From: Plumapathes pennacea
Lineage: Eukaryota > Cnidaria > Anthozoa > Antipatharia > Myriopathidae
DNA: 64,000 bases
Reading direction: 5' to 3'
NCBI GenBank assembly: GCA_964036295.1
Contig: OZ038469.1
Span: 8,572,067-8,636,066 of the forward strand
A program made the translations under genes and the position numbers. Positions 32,598 through 43,718 of this stretch are shown here, one piece after another. The notes below the pieces were generated by a model that made no database searches, was not told the DNA's origin, and saw only the letters and a program-made list of their open reading frames with translations. Position 1 is the first letter of the stretch. Each line of letters opens with the position of its first letter.

Positions 32598-35332
32598 TTG
32601 ATACAAAAAATTTACCTACCCCAAATCCGAAATTTTCGTGTAAATTATTGTGGGCGCGGCATGCGCCTACAAATGTATCTAGAGGGTGATACATGTCGCA
32701 CAGCTCGACCAAAAGTTTTTATATTTGCTTGCTGTGTATGCCACTATAATTTCAAAGGATGAGATATAAATTGGACGACGGAGATATTTGTTAAATTCGA
32801 GTGGAAATTGTGGCTCACCTTTTTTTTTTTCATTTATAGATCGATCAAAAACAGGTTTTTCACCGCTTTGCCGAAAATGCATGCGCTAATACAGCATCGG
32901 TGAAAGTCAAAGGGCAAGCGACAGAGATATTTGTTAAATTCGAGTGTAATGATGCTGGAGTTGATAAAAAACTGCGTTTCTTGCAGTACGGCTTGGTCAC
33001 GGCCACGACAATTTTTCCCCAACCCCCACCCCCTCACTAACTAAATATGACGGCATCATTAACCCTTGTCCATGTCGTGCTAGGAAGAGTTTGGACAATC
33101 CTGAAACGATTTACGGTATTTACATTTCTTATACGATATACTTCAGGCAAATATAGCGTTTGTAACTCCCTGATTATGTATAGTCGCATAAATTGTTGGT
33201 ATTTCCTTTCAATGGGGTAGGGTGAGGACTGACGGTGCGAACTTATCGATTTTTGCTCGAAAAAGGGATGAAATGCTTTATCTTCAGACGCTACAGTGTA
33301 CAAAACACAGAAAGAACCGCATAGTGCGTAGAAAATGGATTTGAGCGTTGTATGCGAAATAGTCGTTTTTTGCAATGAACCGGGCGGGACTCGTTGAGTT
33401 TAGACGCTACAGTGCAGGAAATAAAGACAAATGCGCATAAAAATGAAAAAGAAGGCGATGTAGCAGCAGTTATAGAAAATAATCACGTTTCTTGCTTTGA
33501 ACCAGATGAAATTTCCTGCTATTACATACTACATTGACTGAAACACGGGCCTAGATAGGCGGGTAGGAAACTTTCAGAAAGTTTGAGGAAACTACTTTGG
33601 TCCTCAGCATTTTTACCATACGCTAGGGGGCTAGACTCTATTGAGTATTCAATGCAATGCTTATGGATGTGTAGGGGTTTCCTACTCTCCGTCCCTCTGG
33701 CACAGTTTACAGCCACCGGGTATGTGTTTTACTATAATAAATAATCAGTCAGAAAACTGCAGCTTTTGTAAATGTTATTGCTTTAAACCCATTGATATCA
33801 CCAAAGAAATAAGGAATTATTTTGACTACTAACCGGCGACATATACGTGGCTAAGGGGTGTCGGTGTAATATTGTCAAGCAAGGCGTGACCTTTTCTACG
33901 CAAAATTCTTTAAGAACAATCTTGCTCTCAAGACAGCAAGAGCGATCACACCTTTGAGTTCCTCGTGAACATTTATTAAGCATTAATTGTACTGAAGTTA
34001 TCAGGTTCAAGATTTCCGAGGGCTTGACTTTTGAGTATGGGTACAGTTTGTCAATTTATTACTGGCAACCGATGCCGGATTACCGGCTTACGACTGATTG
34101 AAGGAAATTAGCCCAAAACAAGTAGCGCGCCACCTCCGAGCTTATGATGAAGGTGAGAATCCAATAAAACTAAGTCACTAAAACCAAGGCTATAGCAAAC
34201 AAATCTGACTTCGCCTAAAATATATATCAACCAAATGCCACTTGCGAGGTTGCAAAAAAGTATCAAAACTGCGCAAGGTGTCAAGCAGTGTGCTTTGGGA
34301 TGTGGGGATCTTCAATTCTTACTGGCAGTAAAGCATCTACCTTAAAGAGCCTGTCTCAACCATGATCCTTTGCGCGCTCCGGCGCCATTTTCGACTTCAC
34401 GGAAATTCGGCTTTTCAAGTGTTTGATGACAATCCGATTGAATCCTCTTCATCAGTCAGCCGATCAATCAATAATCAAGCTAATCGTTTCAACTAAATAG
34501 CTCTATAATCTTTCTGCCCTTTTTTTGTGGTTCGTTTTGTGTTTTGTACTGAGTTCTTTTTCAAATAATGTTCACCGATCAATCGACGGCCAAACGGCCG
34601 CGGAGAGACAGCGGAGGCAGGCCACCAAGAAGCGAAAACATACACCAAAGGGAAGGAAGGAAGTCATGGGATGGAAAGAACAAACTCACAGGAGGTTCGC
34701 TGGACTTTTATTCCATCAATTAAGCGCCATCTCGGATGTTGAAGCTTGCGACCAGGCGCTGTTGTACATATATTGCGGCCTTCACAGGTCAAAGTGGATT
34801 TGTGTTTAGTTTCTTGACTCAGCGTGTGGACATAATAAGTTCTTCTAGTTATTTTTATGATTTCCGTGGTTGTTTTCACCATTTGTGTTGAACCACGAAA
34901 AACTGCCTCAACGCAGAAAATAGATTTGTCATTTAACGACAGTACACAAGACTGACAGAAACACAGGAGAATCTTTCGGATGAGCCTCCAGTAAGGTTCA
35001 GAAGTGGAAATTTATCTTGCAGATCAACCGAGGTTGTGGATGTGATTTCCAAAGTCGTTTTTGTCGTCCGATCTTCGTTATAGAATTTCGGTTGGAAATG
35101 CGCTAATTAGACATTCAGAATCAAAGGCACATCATTTCGGCTCAGCTCAGTCAAAGTCATCACAGAAAAATTAGCTGAAATTCAGGTCCAGTGGTTAAAG
35201 ATTTATCTTTCTAATTAACCGAGTGTTTTAATGTCATTTCGAAAGCTGTTTTCACGTGTTTAGACATAAAATTGCCATTTGAAATGCGCTAATCAAATAT
35301 TCATAATCGCGCGTGTGAAATTGTCTAGACCA
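32598..35332. other. Non-coding stretch, no gene seen
   Basis: About 2.7 kb without a domain-bearing frame on either strand. The frame at 34525-34809 begins in basic low-complexity sequence (RQRRQATKKRKHTPKGRK) and is not recognisable. Confidence 0.45.
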
Positions 35333-35539
35333 TACGATACGATACGATAATCTTTATTTAAACACGATAAGAGTTTAAGCATCAGCTTGTGGGGTCGTGT
35401 ATAAAAACAAATAGTAATAAGCTAATCAGTAACCTATATTTAAATTATAACTAGTAAAAACTAACATTCCTATAATGAATATCTAAAAATACTAATAATA
35501 ATAACAGCAATAACAATAGCGTGCTGGTATAATGTATAA

Positions 35540-38257
35540 TTAATAATATCTAAAATGTTCATTAAAATCTGGGATGGACTGGGCAGATAGGGCGTTAAAA
35601 TCTATATTACGAAGTGTTTTTGTTCCTTTGGCCCTTTTCACATACGTTGTAGCAGATAGTGTTTCATCGCAGGGTAGGTGCGCTGAAAGTGCGTTCCAAA
35701 CTATAGGGCCCCTATGGGCTATAGAGTTTTTCATGAAATAGGTATTGAACCGGGGCACCTTGAGTTTGTTGCTATTTCTGAAATTATAATTATTATTGGG
35801 TCTTTCTATAGTGTGGGACATGCTGTTCGGTGCTAAATCATGATATAGCTTGTACATTAATTTCACTAAACTAGTTTTATATATAAAAAATAGGTTGTCC
35901 CATTTTGCCGTTCTCAGAACGTCCACTGTAGGCATATCCCATGGGAGATTGAAAATAAGTTTGGCTGCTCTGCAGTGTAAGGATTCTAAAGAGTTGAAAT
36001 TGTCCTTACAGGTGAAGCCACCCCAGACGGGTATCGCGTACGTTACTGAGGGTAGAATTACTTAAAAATATAAATCTAAAAGCGTTTGTCTGGGCAGAAA
36101 TCTGCTTCTTTTGATCATATTTAATTTACTGGCGAAGCTCTTTTTTACTTCGCCAATGTGACAGGACCAAGTAAGTTTGTCATCAATTGTGACTGCAAGC
36201 AATCTGGAGTGTTTGACCCATCGTATTTCATGTGCTCCTAGTGTGAGTTTGTTGAGTGGGCCGATGAAGGAGCCTCGGTGGAGTAGCATCGCCTCACATT
36301 TCACGGGGTGCGGGATCATGGAGTTCGAATTACACCAAGTATACAGCTCGTCGAGCGAATTGTTGAGTAGTTCAGTAACTTCGTCCACGGAGTCGCCAAT
36401 ACAATAGAGTGTTGTGTCGTCCGCATACATAAAGACTGTCCCAGAGGTGACCGCCAGCGGCAAGTCGTTTGTATACAATGTGAACAAGGACGGACCGAGG
36501 ACGGAGCCCTGCGGTACACCGCAGGTCACTTCAGCGCAATCTGACCTTTGTCCGTTTATGGTGGTGTGCTGCTGTCTTTGCCCTAGGTAGTCTTTCAGCC
36601 ACGATAGTAAACATCCGGTGATTCCAAAACAGTGTTCAAGTTTGCTCATAAGTCTGAGATGTGATACACTATCGAACGCTTTCTGGAAATCGATGAAGAC
36701 TACGCCGACAACTTTTTTGGAATCAAGGGCTTTTCTCCAGATCTCAGTTAAATTGACCAGTAATAGGTCTGTGGAGTGTCCCTTCCTGTATGCCCATTGA
36801 TGTTCTGTGACCAGTTGGTTGTCTGTGAAGACGTGTTGAACAATACTGTCTGTTACGCATGATTCAATGATTTTACTAGGTACACTTAAAATTGACAACG
36901 GTCGGTAGTTTCCACACTCTGTTTCGTCCTCTTTCTTAAACACCGGGTTTACCCTCGCTATTTTCCATGCACTGTAGACGGTTCCACTGCTTATGCTGTG
37001 CGAGTACAGATCTGTGAGTGGTGGTGCGATTGCCGGCTCAGCTAGTTTCAATAGCTTGGGCGATATTCCATCCGGGCCCGTTGACTTATTGGTCTTCAGT
37101 GATGCCAGTTTCTTTTCAATGTTACTATTCTGTAAGCTTATTTCAGATGTCTTCTGGACTTGGTCTTTCTTTTGTCTGTCAGACAGTGGCAGTGACGGGC
37201 AATTTATAGTCAGGGTTTTTCCAGTAGTAGCAAAGAATGTATTCATCAAGTTTGCTTTTTCTTTGTCGTCTACAGCAAGGCTTTTGTCATCGCGTTTCAG
37301 TGGACCAATGCTTTCCTTTACCTTGGGATTAGTCGCCTTTTTTAACAGTTTCCAATATGCGGTTGATGACTTGACTTCGGCCAGTTTATCGTGGAAGTAT
37401 GAGGCTTTAGCCCTCCTGATTTCTGAAGTTATTTCATTTCTGAGTCGTTTGTAATCAGCCCATATCTCATTGTTCTTTGTGTCGACAGCTCTTTTGAAGA
37501 GTTTATATCTACGATTCATCTTCAGCCTTATAGTATTGCTGATCCACGGAGCCGACAAGCTTCTCACCTTGACGTCCTTGTACGGGGCGTGCATATCACA
37601 AATATTTTCGAACAAGTGCTCCCAGGACCAGAGGACATCGTCACTATCATCGAATACCCTAGAGACATGGAACGGCACGCGTTGAATATCGTTTCTGAAT
37701 TCGTCAGCGTTGAAGTTCTTGAAGTTTCTGATCCTTATAATTTTCGGCGGTGGTCTCTTGTTTGTAAGTTTGATTGTAGCATAGACCAGGCTGTGGTCCG
37801 ATATTCCCAAAGGTAGGACACCGGTTTTACGCACTAAATTCGCCTTTGTTGTTACAATTAGATCTATTAAGGATTCAGATTCAGGTGTCACTCGAGTGGG
37901 ATCCTTGATAAAATTCTGCATATTATATAGATCAAGTATGTTTAGTAAAGTTTTGGTCTTTAGTTGGATGTTGGACGAGTTTGCGTTGATCATATTGCAG
38001 TTGAGATCACCAAGTAGGAATATATGACTAGATTTCAGCCATGCCTTTTCGAGGACCTCATTAAAGTGTTCGAAGAAGCTATGTGATTCCAGTTCCGATC
38101 TGTATATCACAGAGAACAGGGTAGTATTCGTTGGGAAGTTGACCTGTATCCAAATAGCTTCTAGTTCGCTTCTGGTTAAATCCCTTCGATATGTGACTTT
38201 GAGGTGTTCCGCATAATATAGTACACAACCCCCACCTTGACCGCTTTGACCGATCAA
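35540..38257 (-). pseudogene. LINE polyprotein, endonuclease and reverse transcriptase part
   Basis: The first 731 codons (38257-36062) hold most of the endonuclease (GDLNCNM at 83-89, GISDHSLVYA at 151-160). The reverse transcriptase follows: GPDGISPKLLK near 394, VNPVFKKEDETECGNYRPLS near 436-455, FIDFQKAFDSV at 521-531, GVPQGSVLGP near 580-589 and the catalytic YADD at 611-614. A TAA at 36064-36062 interrupts the frame after LLDLYF. The same frame then continues without further stops through VILPSVTYAIPVWGG to DFNEHFRYY and a natural stop at 35540. One nonsense change is therefore all that breaks the C-terminal third of this frame. It is upstream-linked to the 38079-39185 frame by the one-base shift. 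Confidence 0.85.
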
Positions 38258-39185
38258 GGCGGGAGAATTTAAGGCCGTTTATGTGTAGCTCATTATCGGC
38301 GATGGTGGAGTTTAGATGGCTTTCGGTGATTCCTAGGATGTCGAATTTGCAGATTTGTTGGAGGACCCGTAGCTCGTCGATTTTATTTCGGAGACTGCAG
38401 ATATTCAGGTGTCCCACTCTGAGGTCGCTAGGAGTGGTATGAAGGTCATTAGCTGCTCTAGTTAGATGATCCACGGTGTTTTGTTCAGCGGGTGGATCCA
38501 GTGGCGGATCATTCACACTGCCAGGATCTATGCTAGTTCTGCTGCTCTGGTTAGGTGTTCCACGATGATCCGCGGTGTTGTGTTCATCGAGCAGGTTCGG
38601 TGGAAATACGTTGTCAGGATCCGTTTCAGTACACAGGTCCATCGTGTTTATAAACGGCAGAGAGCATAATGAACATGTCCAGTCTAGTAAAGGATTGTCT
38701 AAGTAGTACTTAAACGCCGCTTTGGACAGGTGAAGACATTTAGCGTGTGTCCAGTAGTTGCACTCCGTGCACAAGATGGCGTCTTGGTTGTTTCTGACGT
38801 TCTTGTCGCATTCTTTGCATGGATATTTTGGAGTCAATTGCCTCCGGGGTCCAGGGTTGCTTTGTATGTCGCCACAAAGAGCTAATCGTGTTATCTGGAA
38901 GCTGCTGGTACCGCTTGTATTTCGAAGGATTCGGGGCGCTAGATAGAATTTGCCACGTCGGCTTCGGCTATTGTTTGGTTTGTGCTCGAAGTTCGGTTCT
39001 TGCAGGTTTCTTGTTGTCAATTCAATCTTATTTCCTTTTTGGTAGGTTGGGTCATCAGTTTTGATTATACTGGTGACGTTACTGAAGGTTGATACGATGG
39101 CATAAACCCATAGGGCAACAAGCACTAGCGAGCGCGTGAAATGTCTGCCGGCCGCCATCTTGCCTACTCCAAGTGACCAATGCAA
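38079..39185 (-). CDS. LINE polyprotein, N-terminal part: leader, 2A-like peptide, PHD finger, endonuclease start
   Basis: Residues 18-40 are hydrophobic (SLVLVALWVYAIVSTF) after a basic start, so they look like a signal peptide or membrane anchor. Residues 105-113 are GDIQSNPGP, a 2A-type ribosome-skipping motif with Q in place of the usual E. Residues 123-174 form a PHD finger: C123, C126, C139, C142, H147, C150, C171, C174. After a Ser/Pro/Asp-rich linker the AP-like endonuclease begins at about 269 (LRVGHLNICSLRNKIDEL). At about residue 315 the true protein leaves this frame and continues in the frame that ends at 36062. The last 50 or so residues of this frame are therefore out-of-frame noise. 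Either M1 or M10 could be the start. The 2A and leader would release a secreted or membrane peptide from the retrotransposition protein; that function is inferred. Confidence 0.8.
   Translation of the reverse strand: MHWSLGVGKMAAGRHFTRSLVLVALWVYAIVSTFSNVTSIIKTDDPTYQKGNKIELTTRNLQEPNFEHKPNNSRSRRGKFYLAPRILRNTSGTSSFQITRLALCGDIQSNPGPRRQLTPKYPCKECDKNVRNNQDAILCTECNYWTHAKCLHLSKAAFKYYLDNPLLDWTCSLCSLPFINTMDLCTETDPDNVFPPNLLDEHNTADHRGTPNQSSRTSIDPGSVNDPPLDPPAEQNTVDHLTRAANDLHTTPSDLRVGHLNICSLRNKIDELRVLQQICKFDILGITESHLNSTIADNELHINGLKFSRLDRSKRSRWGLCTILCGTPQSHISKGFNQKRTRSYLDTGQLPNEYYPVLCDIQIGTGIT
38847..38873 (-). other. 2A-like ribosome-skipping motif GDIQSNPGP
   Basis: Nine codons spell GDIQSNPGP, preceded by LALC. 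Skipping would occur between the last G and P (residues 112 and 113). 2A peptides in non-LTR retrotransposons of invertebrates are documented knowledge. Activity of this variant (Q for E) is unknown. Confidence 0.75.
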
Positions 39186-39332
39186 CTTTTGATAACAATA
39201 TTAGACGCGCGCAGTTAGTTGCAGGAAATACAATGTCTTCGCTTTGCAGTGCTTCGGACTCGACGATCGACTACAGATAAAACAACGATTGTCATTACTT
39301 TCGCCAGGGAAATTGTCCGCTTCCAGCGCAAT

Positions 39333-39384
39333 AGAGTGGTAAAGTGTGACGTCACATTGTCTTGACAACCAATTTTCTGTTCTA
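39333..39384 (+). repeat. ISL2EU left terminal inverted repeat
   Basis: Matches the reverse complement of 42948-43000 with a few mismatches and one indel. Confidence 0.9.
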
Positions 39385-39590
39385 AGCAAATGCGAGTTGA
39401 ATTGGTGGGAAGGTTGAACGAGTTTGCGGTCGATGTTTTGAATGGGATAACAATAAGGAGAAATTTAAAACGCCACAGCAAGATATCAGATACATTCACC
39501 GAAGATAAAAAAGGATTCCACGAGGAAAAAATTTGTGAAGAAAGCACCGAGAATCAAGTCGTTGCGGGCTCGCGCTATGCGCGTTCAAAA

Positions 39591-41055
39591 ATGGTAAACT
39601 GCTTCGCTCCCGAATGCAATCACCATTCAGAAAGCCACACATGTAGGTTTTACGGATTTCCCAGCAAGGAGAAGAAGAAAGAGGAGTACATCCGCTGGAT
39701 CCGGCTGCTAAGGTTCGTAATTTTAATCTGTAACATGACCGAACGCTCGACTCAGCGAGTCTGACGGCTCGACATTATTCCGCTACGGCAACATTGTACG
39801 CTGTTTACAGGACAGTAAGAATCATTTATCTTGTACTTGATATCTAGTATTGATGATTTTGGTATCGTGCTTTCTATCAGAAGACAAGACAGAAACCCGA
39901 CTACGCATTCACGTGTGTGCAGCTGCCATTTCCGAGATGGCGAGAAATCGTCCGGGCCAGAAATATACCCGAGAAACGAGAAGAAATTATTTCCCACTGA
40001 TGGCTGTCCACCAAAGAAAGTAAAAAAAGAAAGTGTCAAGAAAACAGTCGACATACAACAGATGGTAGAGTCTTACAAAAAAACAACAACAGGACGAGCA
40101 TGAGGAGCATCAACCGACAACTAGCTGCAGTGACAAAATCAATCAAGTAATCTTGGAGTCTGAACTAGACCATGTCTCACGGGATCTCCAAAGACACAAG
40201 CAGATAGAGCAGTATCAGAGGAGCAACTATACTGTTTCTTCACTCAATCAAGTTGTCATCAGAATGGAGACTGGTCTCCCAACAAAAAGAGGTTTTCGAT
40301 ATTGTTGTAAACTACACTCGTAGGTTTAAAGATAACATTTCTTACTTTAATTGTTGGAAAGTAAGATCTATTAAGTTTGAAGACCAGATCTTTATTACTC
40401 TTATGAAACTAAAGCAGAATTACGCAAATCTTCATCTTGCCCAATTATTTGGTTGTAGTGTCTCAACAGTAGCAAATGTTGTCATCACTTTTGTCCATGT
40501 TTTGCACAGCATCCTGTTTAATGATCTCATGACAACAATTCCCTCAAGAGAGAAGAACATGCAGAATGCACCTTCCTCTTTTTCTGAATATAGTACATGC
40601 AGGATTGTCATTGACTGTACTGACATTGAAATTGCTGCACCAAACCTGATGAGTCAACAAAATGCAACATATTCCACATACCGAGGAATGAATTCAAAGT
40701 ACTGGTAGGTGTTGCTCCAAATGCTGTCATAACCTATGTAAGTGACTTATACCCTGGGTCAACATCTGACAAAGCTATTGTAGAACAATCAGGCCTTTTG
40801 AAGCATTTTGTTGCTGGTGATTTAATTCTTGCTGACAAAGGTTTCCTAATTCAAGACATAGTTCCAAATGGTGTCACTGTCAACATCCCACCTTTCTTGA
40901 ATCATGGTAAACTAACTGAGAGTGAAGCAAGAGCTACTAAGTCCATTGCACGGTGTAGAAGTCATGTTGAAAGGGCCAATGCAAGATTGAAAGATTTTAA
41001 AATACTTAGTTTTGTTCCATCTTATTTGAGATGTTATGCAAACACACTTTTTCAA
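39591..41055 (+). pseudogene. THAP-DDE transposase of ISL2EU element, decayed
   Basis: Exon 1 (39591-39712) starts MVNCFAPECNHHSESHTCRF and holds the first half of a THAP zinc finger with FYGFP and the conserved W (IRWIRLL). A GTTCGT donor follows. Exon 2 begins at 39881 after CTATCAG and finishes the finger (THSRVCSCHFRDG, KKLFP). A coiled-coil region (about 40080-40240) is followed by the helix-turn-helix (AQLFGCSVSTVANVV) and a DDE_Tnp_4 core (IVIDCTDIEIAAPNL, NATYSTYRGMNS, LVGVAPNAVITYVSDLYPGS, LILADKGFLIQD, CRSHVERANARLKDF). The frame changes near 40080, near 40290 and at 40700. A TAA lies at 41056-41058 before the usual end. Two of the shifts are at A runs, so assembly error is possible for those. 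Confidence 0.85.
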
Positions 41056-41538
41056 TAATTGTGTGCTGCCCAAGTTAATCTGCAGTTCGCTCTAATTAGG
41101 AGGGTTGTGAAGGCACAGTTTTTGAGTGAATGGGCATTTCTGTTACTAAAGGGACTGGTCATTAATTTGGTCATAGTGCTTCATAAATGCTACACTGCTT
41201 CATAAAGTGCCTAGCAGTGTGAAGATCCATTGAGATCACAAGTTGGAACTTCAAGGTCTGTACCAAGATCACAATCATATTGCTACTTAGATACATGTGT
41301 ATTGTATTGAGAACAATCCTCTGATTACCAAAAATGTTCTGCATAAATGAACATAGCCCTTGTACTTACATACTTACTAAATCTGGTCATGTTAATGCAA
41401 AAGATACAAGATGTCAGAATTAAATAATATTAACCTTATTTCATGGATGGAGTATGTTTAGAACTTATTTTGGTATTCTCCATTCAAGACTTTCTGTAAC
41501 TGCACTGTAACATACATGGCTACCCTGACTTTAGTAAA

Positions 41539-42926
41539 TTACAGTCCACTTTCAATTATCTTGGGGAAAATATGAAAGAAATAAAAGTTCTTCATGATAC
41601 CAAGGTTCGACTCCCAGGATTCATCTCTTGGTATCAATGTAACAGATACATCCTTTGTTGTCCATACAACAAAATAGCACAACTTTCTCTTTGTCAGAAA
41701 CATTTGACCTTGTACTTGGTGATAATATACATGGTCATTCTTGAGGGAAAGCTTTCCCTCATCAGCTTTTAAGCAAAATGAGTTGGACTTCACAGCTTCG
41801 GAGATTGGTTGGTTCCTCTCTGTATAGGGGTTCTTCACCTCCAGGACAGCCTCATTTCCAACAAGACCATCTGGTGAAGCACCAAGTACACCAGACTCAT
41901 CTAGCCAGATCCCTGATTCGACTGAATGTATCCCAGTAATTTTGGTGAAAGCCTTCACAGCTTCAGCCTCATTGTCGACTCCCCATGCAACAGCTTTAAC
42001 TCTGCTAAGGTCATATTCTCCGAACAAACGTTTAATCAGGGAGGGGGTGGCCCGTTTGGCTTTCAGAATCGAACCAAAGTTGCTCGCTGTTAGTCTCCCC
42101 TTCCTGATCAAGTGCCAAGCCGGGCAGGTTCGTTGACCTACGGTAAGAGCACTAACTTCTTTGATTTGTTGCTGGCTTAGCTTCAGACTGGCAATCAAAT
42201 GAGCGAGCTGTGCATCATTGGTTGTTTGTCGCAAGAACTCCTCCGAAAATATTATGTCATCAATTGTCTTAATGGGAAGACGAACAGGTTCAGGCTCTGG
42301 GCTCATCAGCCAACACAAACCGGTAAACTTTCCATATGTTCGGAGCTCGTCGTAAAGCCATGCTCGGTCCTCTCTGTTTGGCTCTCGAAGCAGTGCCTTG
42401 TACTCTTTTGGAACCGGAAACATATCTTTAGCAGACTGTTTCGTTTGTGCTGGTTGCTTCTTTCGTCTCCACTGGCACTCGATGTCAGTACGACTTAAGT
42501 TATGAATGCCGTAAATTACAAGGGCGGCGGCATGGCTGCATTTGAACTCGCCATGAGGACAGTCGCATTGCGTCGATTTGATGGACATGTTTTCGTCAAG
42601 AAAGATCTACAGATACATAAAATCATATAAATATAAATCGGAGCAGTATTCTAGAGTTCAAAAAATGAACCAGTTCTAGAAGCTAGCAGCTCCATTCCAA
42701 ATAACAACGCATTTTGCTTCGACAGACGTAAACGACAGCAAATAATACTTACCGTCACTTTGTAGACCCTTTTCTTCATACTTGCTTTGACTTCTCCCCT
42801 CAAAATGCCAGTAGTATAAGTAAAACTTTCAACGTGGTCAGATTTGTAATGATTTTCCCCCCTATCAATAGATTTTTGTTCCTCGGCAAAGAAAGAAACT
42901 AACGCCGTGTTAGAAAGCGACGCCAT
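41539..42926 (-). CDS. SWIM zinc finger / YqaJ-like exonuclease of ISL2EU element
   Basis: Exon 1 runs 42926-42753, starts MASLSNTALVSFFAEEQKS and ends KVT before GTAAGT. Exon 2 runs 42606-41539 after a CTGTAG acceptor, joined in phase 0. Together they give about 413 residues. The SWIM finger CDCPHGEFKCSH (CxC...CxH) spans the start of exon 2. The C-terminal half is a YqaJ-type PD-(D/E)XK nuclease: LTASNFGSILKAKR, GASPDGLVGNEAVLEVKNPY (catalytic D and EVK) and YYHQVQGQMFLT. No stops or shifts are seen. YqaJ proteins relate to viral and phage recombination exonucleases. In this superfamily it is thought to help transposition, by an unproven mechanism. Confidence 0.88.
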
Positions 42927-42947
42927 CTTGAATTTCTGAAGTTTGTT

Positions 42948-43000
42948 TAGAACAGAAATTTGGGTGTCAAGACAACGTGACGTCAGAACTTTACCACTCT
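42948..43000 (-). repeat. ISL2EU right terminal inverted repeat
   Basis: Partner of 39333-39384; ends ctttaccactct, then AT. Confidence 0.9.
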
Positions 43001-43002
43001 AT

Positions 43003-43549
43003 GAAACTGTACAAAGAGTGTTGACGTCACACGCCAAATGTAAACAATAATATACACGCGCGAAGGATCACGGTTGAGACAGGCTCTAACATCCACAGAA
43101 CCTTCCAGCATATTTGCGGCCTCTGTTGCGGACAAAAAGCGGATTTGAAGGTTGCTACGCGCGTAATCGACACAACATTCTCCAACCTTTGCAATTTCGC
43201 ATAAGGTACTCCGAAGAAGCTGACAGAGCTACTTTCCACAGGCATGAAACATTGAAACAGCAAACAAGGTGCCAATGAAGCTACAGGCCTACCTGACTGA
43301 TAACTATTGGAAAAAGCCAGGGTGATTTTGAACAAGTTGAACTGGTGGGCAAGCGGTCGATAACGTGGTCAGTAACGTGGTCGGTAAGTGGTCGGTATGT
43401 GGCCGGTAAGATTTTTGTGCTCGGTAAGTAATAAATCAATCAATCAATCAATCAAAAAAATAAATCACAAACAGTTTCAAACGTATTTAGCACTGCCGTG
43501 CTAATTGGGGAGACTTGAAATGCAGAAACTAAATATCGTAAACTGAAAG
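43003..43549. other. Non-coding; short tandem of gtggtcggtaa words
   Basis: At about 43345-43430 the words gtggtcggtaa/gtggccggtaa recur irregularly, followed by (TCAA)n at 43436-43455. A related pair lies at 43740-43760. No gene is seen. Confidence 0.5.
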
Positions 43550-43718
43550 TAAATTTGTTAAGAATCCCAACTGGTCGGAGGCTAACCAGTTGGCTATTTA
43601 CATAATGTGGCCGAGGATTTGAACTCAGGGCTTACCGTGTTGCAAATTCAGTTAGTGGTCAGAGCGGGACCTCTGGGTTTCAAGTCCGGCGCCCTAACCA
43701 CTCCGCCACACTGCCTGT
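43550..43718 (-). mobile_element. tRNA-derived SINE with long-variable-arm tRNA head
   Basis: On the minus strand it reads ggcagtgtggcggagtggtt (A box), cgccggacttgaaaccc and, after an expanded middle, gagttcaaatcctcggcc (B box). It then has a non-tRNA body (accagttgggattcttaac). The head resembles a Ser/Leu-type tRNA but the expanded middle and SINE body rule out a functional tRNA gene. It is a different family from the SINE at 11031 and 22922. Confidence 0.65.

Larger units (their letters stand above)
35333..39190 (-). mobile_element. Nearly complete CR1/L2-like LINE with 2A-PHD-EEP-RT protein
   Basis: It reads on the minus strand. The 3' end carries aataaag followed by the short repeat tail atcgtatcgtatcgtatgg at 35333-35352, as in LINEs that end in simple repeats. 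The coding region fills 39185-35540. Only two lesions are visible: a one-base frame change at about 38245 and an in-frame TAA at 36064-36062. The left (5') end near 39190 is not exactly defined. There are no flanking duplications that I can certify. Confidence 0.85.
39333..43000. mobile_element. ISL2EU (IS4EU) DNA transposon, both ends present
   Basis: Terminal inverted repeats of about 52 bp (39333-39384 and 42948-43000) start agagtggtaaag and contain gacgtcac. Both are flanked by the dinucleotide AT (39331-39332, 43001-43002), the target duplication expected for this superfamily. Length is 3668 bp. Two convergent genes lie inside: a THAP-DDE transposase on plus and a SWIM/YqaJ exonuclease on minus. 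This two-gene plan is the hallmark of ISL2EU. The ends and the exonuclease look intact; the transposase does not. Confidence 0.9.

Noticed and set aside
36177-37816. Several plus-strand ORFs opposite the LINE
   Set aside because: They are antisense shadows of the minus-strand reverse transcriptase frame.
43607-43718. Functional Ser/Leu-type tRNA on the minus strand
   Set aside because: The middle is far too long and the arms do not close properly; it is followed by a SINE-like body.
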